From JAGMES01 sp023128035 (lineage in GTDB: Bacteria; Bacillota; Halanaerobiia; DY22613), in assembly GCA_030627905.1 (NCBI GenBank), contig DAOVRZ010000007.1:1-64000 (forward strand): a stretch of DNA of 64,000 bases. Reading direction: 5' to 3'. The notes beneath the pieces were generated by a model, which was given only the letters and a program-made list of their open reading frames with translations, had not been told where the DNA came from and did no database searches. Numbering within the stretch: position 1 is the stretch's first letter; each line of letters starts with the position of its first letter. Of this stretch, positions 61,988 through 64,000 are shown in pieces. The position numbers and the translations under genes are program-made.

Positions 61988-62908
61988 GTGAATGTTCGAA
62001 ATTTTACCGCAAATAGTATAGGAAACTTGTTTTCTCAGAAAGTGCGAGTGGTAATAATGAAGCCGCTCAAAGGTAAGATACATTCCATTTTTCGTTCAGT
62101 GATTAATATCGAATTAGATGGTGATTTATACACAATTGGTAAGCCGAAAATCGGGAATGGTCCATTTACTGTATTGTTGGATCAGATTATGGATGATTTG
62201 AATCTTATCGGTTTAGAACAAGGAGATTTGGTCTTAATTGATGAGAAAGGTATTTTGCTAAAAAATTTTGTTCTGATTGATTTATCGAATTCCTTGATCT
62301 GGAATAGCGAATGGCAAATGCCTCCTGAACTTGAAGAGATATTTAAGATAGTACCATTTTTAAAGGACTTCGTTCTTCAGGAAGGAAATCTTGATGGGAT
62401 AGGAGCACTTTTGATAAGAGATGCTAATAAGCGTGAGAAAGTTTTTGATAATAAATCACAAGGTTTGATCCTTAATAAGGCAATTCCATTGATAGAAAAG
62501 ATGCTGGAAGGGTTAAGAACTTATTCTGCATCCTTTTGGTGTGATTTAATTGAGTTTGTGGGGCTAGGCCCTGGATTGACTCCGTCGTCAGATGATTTTC
62601 TAGTAGGTTTTTTATTGACTTTTCGATATTTAGAAGTTTTTAATTTGGTAAAACTTCCAAAGTTAGATTTTTCAGATTTTGATGATAAAATTAAGTGTAA
62701 GACTAATTTGATCAGTGCATCTGGTGTAATTCAGGCAGCGAATGGGCAGCCTTTCGAGTTAATTCGTGACCTACTGCAAAGTAGTTTTAGTGGGAATAGA
62801 ATACAAACAATTTTAAGCGCTTTACGTCTTATGGATCGTGGTAGCACTTCTGGTACTGATATTTTGACCGGAATTATATATGCGTGTCAGACGTTCCAGG
62901 CGATGTAG
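61988..62908 (+). CDS. allH: DUF2877 protein, AllH (YlbF)-like
   Basis: 306 aa, GTG start with GAGGGG some 12 bases before. The signature GLGPGLTPSSDDFLVGFLLT near residue 195 is the hallmark of DUF2877. Later SGVIQAANGQPFELIRDLLQ and GSTSGTDILTGIIY also fit. In Escherichia coli the YlbF protein of this family works with FdrA and YlbE as oxamate carbamoyltransferase, the last step of anaerobic allantoin breakdown. The gene stands 46 bp before fdrA here, in the same order, which supports the assignment. Confidence 0.85.
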   Translation: MNVRNFTANSIGNLFSQKVRVVIMKPLKGKIHSIFRSVINIELDGDLYTIGKPKIGNGPFTVLLDQIMDDLNLIGLEQGDLVLIDEKGILLKNFVLIDLSNSLIWNSEWQMPPELEEIFKIVPFLKDFVLQEGNLDGIGALLIRDANKREKVFDNKSQGLILNKAIPLIEKMLEGLRTYSASFWCDLIEFVGLGPGLTPSSDDFLVGFLLTFRYLEVFNLVKLPKLDFSDFDDKIKCKTNLISASGVIQAANGQPFELIRDLLQSSFSGNRIQTILSALRLMDRGSTSGTDILTGIIYACQTFQAM

Positions 62909-62954
62909 TTATATTTAAAGTAAATATTTGAGTAAATCATAAGGAGGAAGGAAG

Positions 62955-64000
62955 ATGGCTAAAAAGATTGTTATTAAATCAAACAGCTATTTCGATTCTG
63001 TAAAGTTGATGTCAATTTCAAAATCAATCAGTAATATGGACGGTGTAGCACATGCAGTTGTAGCAATGGGAACTGATATCAATAGGGAAACATTGCACAA
63101 AGTAAGTTTAAATACTCCAGAAACTGAAACAGTAACTCCCAGTGATTTAATTATCGCTGTTGATGCTGAAGATGCAGTGATAGAGGAAGTATTGAATTCT
63201 ATTGATGAAGCTTTAAATACCCGTAAGACTGGTGGAGAAGATGAATATAATCCAAGAAGATTGGAAAGTGCTATCGATGTACTGCCAGGAGCAAATATGG
63301 TAGTTATTTCTGTACCAGGTGAATATGCTAAAGAGGAAGCTATGAAGGCTATGAAACTTGGTTTGCATGTAATGCTCTTTAGTGATAATGTACCAATTGA
63401 AGAAGAGAAAGAATTAAAAGATTTTGCTGCTGAAAAGGGTTTATTGTTAATGGGACCTGACTGTGGTACTGCAATTATTAACAATGTACCACTCGCTTTC
63501 TCTAATGTAATCCGTAAAGGAAAGATTGGTATTGTTGCAGCTTCTGGTACAGGTGCTCAGGAAGTTAGCACAATGATTCATAAAGCTGGTGAGGGTATCT
63601 CCCAATTGATAGGTACAGGTGGTCGTGACCTGTCAGCAACTATTGGTGGAAGCATGATGTTGCGTAGTTTAGAAGCTTTAAATGAAGATCCTAGCACAGA
63701 AGTAATTGTTCTGATCTCTAAGCCACCTGCTGCAGAAGTTGTAACTAAGATTCTTGTTGAAGTTGAAAAAGTTGAAAAGCCAGTTGTTATTATTTTTTTA
63801 GGTGGAGATTTGAATGCTTTGGCAAACTCAAAAGCACAGGGTGCTAAAACTTTAGAAGATGCTGCTTTGAAAGCTGTAGCTTTATTACGTGGTGAAGAAC
63901 CAAAAGAAGTTGAGTTTACCATCGATAAAGCTGAAGTTGAGAAGATTGCTGATGCCGAATCCGCAAAAATATCTGATAAGCAAAAGTATGTTCGTGGTTT
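62955..64000 (+). CDS. fdrA: FdrA / oxamate carbamoyltransferase subunit, partial at window end
   Basis: ATG behind AAGGAGGAAG; 348 codons visible with no stop before the window ends (family ~510-555 aa). It is a succinyl-CoA-synthetase-like protein: an N-terminal part (KSNSYFDSVKLMSISKSI), then the CoA-ligase-type block MGPDCGTAIINNVPLAF, GIVAASGTGAQEVSTMIHKA, LIGTGGRDLSATIGG and later VVIIFLGGD. FdrA (AllF) with AllG and AllH forms carbamoyl phosphate and oxamate from oxalurate, giving ATP through carbamate kinase. Those partner genes should lie just downstream. Confidence 0.92.
   Translation, partial: MAKKIVIKSNSYFDSVKLMSISKSISNMDGVAHAVVAMGTDINRETLHKVSLNTPETETVTPSDLIIAVDAEDAVIEEVLNSIDEALNTRKTGGEDEYNPRRLESAIDVLPGANMVVISVPGEYAKEEAMKAMKLGLHVMLFSDNVPIEEEKELKDFAAEKGLLLMGPDCGTAIINNVPLAFSNVIRKGKIGIVAASGTGAQEVSTMIHKAGEGISQLIGTGGRDLSATIGGSMMLRSLEALNEDPSTEVIVLISKPPAAEVVTKILVEVEKVEKPVVIIFLGGDLNALANSKAQGAKTLEDAALKAVALLRGEEPKEVEFTIDKAEVEKIADAESAKISDKQKYVRG

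Noticed and set aside
62987..63922. Minus-strand reading frames opposite fdrA
   Set aside because: Low-complexity Ser/Thr shadows of a well-conserved plus-strand gene.

Overview
The window is AT-rich DNA with strong AGGAGG-type ribosome binding sites and many TTG/GTG starts. It encodes an electron-bifurcating [FeFe] hydrogenase, a glutamate 2,3-aminomutase, a selenocysteine tRNA, HutP and purine-fermentation genes. Together these point to a strictly anaerobic, low-GC Firmicute. A Halanaerobiales/Clostridia-type fermenter is my best guess, by inference only: no rRNA or marker gene is present to settle it.

Layout. 1-0.5 kb: 3' end of a TnpB gene with its right-end RNA region. 0.5-8.5 kb: M18 and M55 peptidases, a 47-codon DUF4177 gene split by a 141-bp insert with a TTAAA target duplication, hslO, an RND exporter and a coiled-coil protein. 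8.6-17.4 kb: chemoreceptors (one broken), an argininosuccinate-lyase relic, a TPR protein, tRNA-Sec, a lipoprotein, a frameshifted RCC1-repeat protein and a secreted Gly-rich protein. 17.4-23.6 kb: an XRE regulator with a 25-bp palindromic operator, a ComEC-like hydrolase, and an unusual three-gene island (HEPN-like protein, KGGVGR-type ParA ATPase, SPASM protein). 23.9-32.2 kb: a complete MoxR/DUF58/BatA-B-D-E operon. 32.2-42.1 kb: LarA, two tandem AAA/PD-(D/E)XK proteins, a BtrH-like protein, and a HicA-HicB-SecB-like toxin-antitoxin-chaperone module. 42.2-51.7 kb: glutamate 2,3-aminomutase, two DUF-type membrane proteins, a metallopeptidase, the hydCBA hydrogenase, and a polyferredoxin behind a consensus promoter with a CsoR/CstR-like operator. 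51.9-64 kb: a purine/ureide catabolic region with xdhBCA, an NCS2 permease, hutP, a decayed Na+-pumping acyl-CoA decarboxylase operon, a broken pucR, allH and fdrA (runs off the window).

How the parts fit. Xanthine is imported by the NCS2 permease and handled by the XdhBCA hydroxylase. The FdrA/AllH pair belongs to the oxamate carbamoyltransferase group, which yields carbamoyl phosphate for ATP. Reducing power can leave through HydABC as H2. Glutamate 2,3-aminomutase would supply beta-glutamate, a compatible solute.

The most striking general feature is gene decay. At least ten genes are interrupted. Several carry deletions whose junctions fall on short direct repeats (5-10 bp), which could be real replication-slippage decay or assembly error. 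The most interesting candidate systems are the HicAB-SecB chaperone-addicted TA module, the HEPN/KGGVGR-ATPase/SPASM island, and HutP next to a terminator-bearing leader inside a purine cluster.
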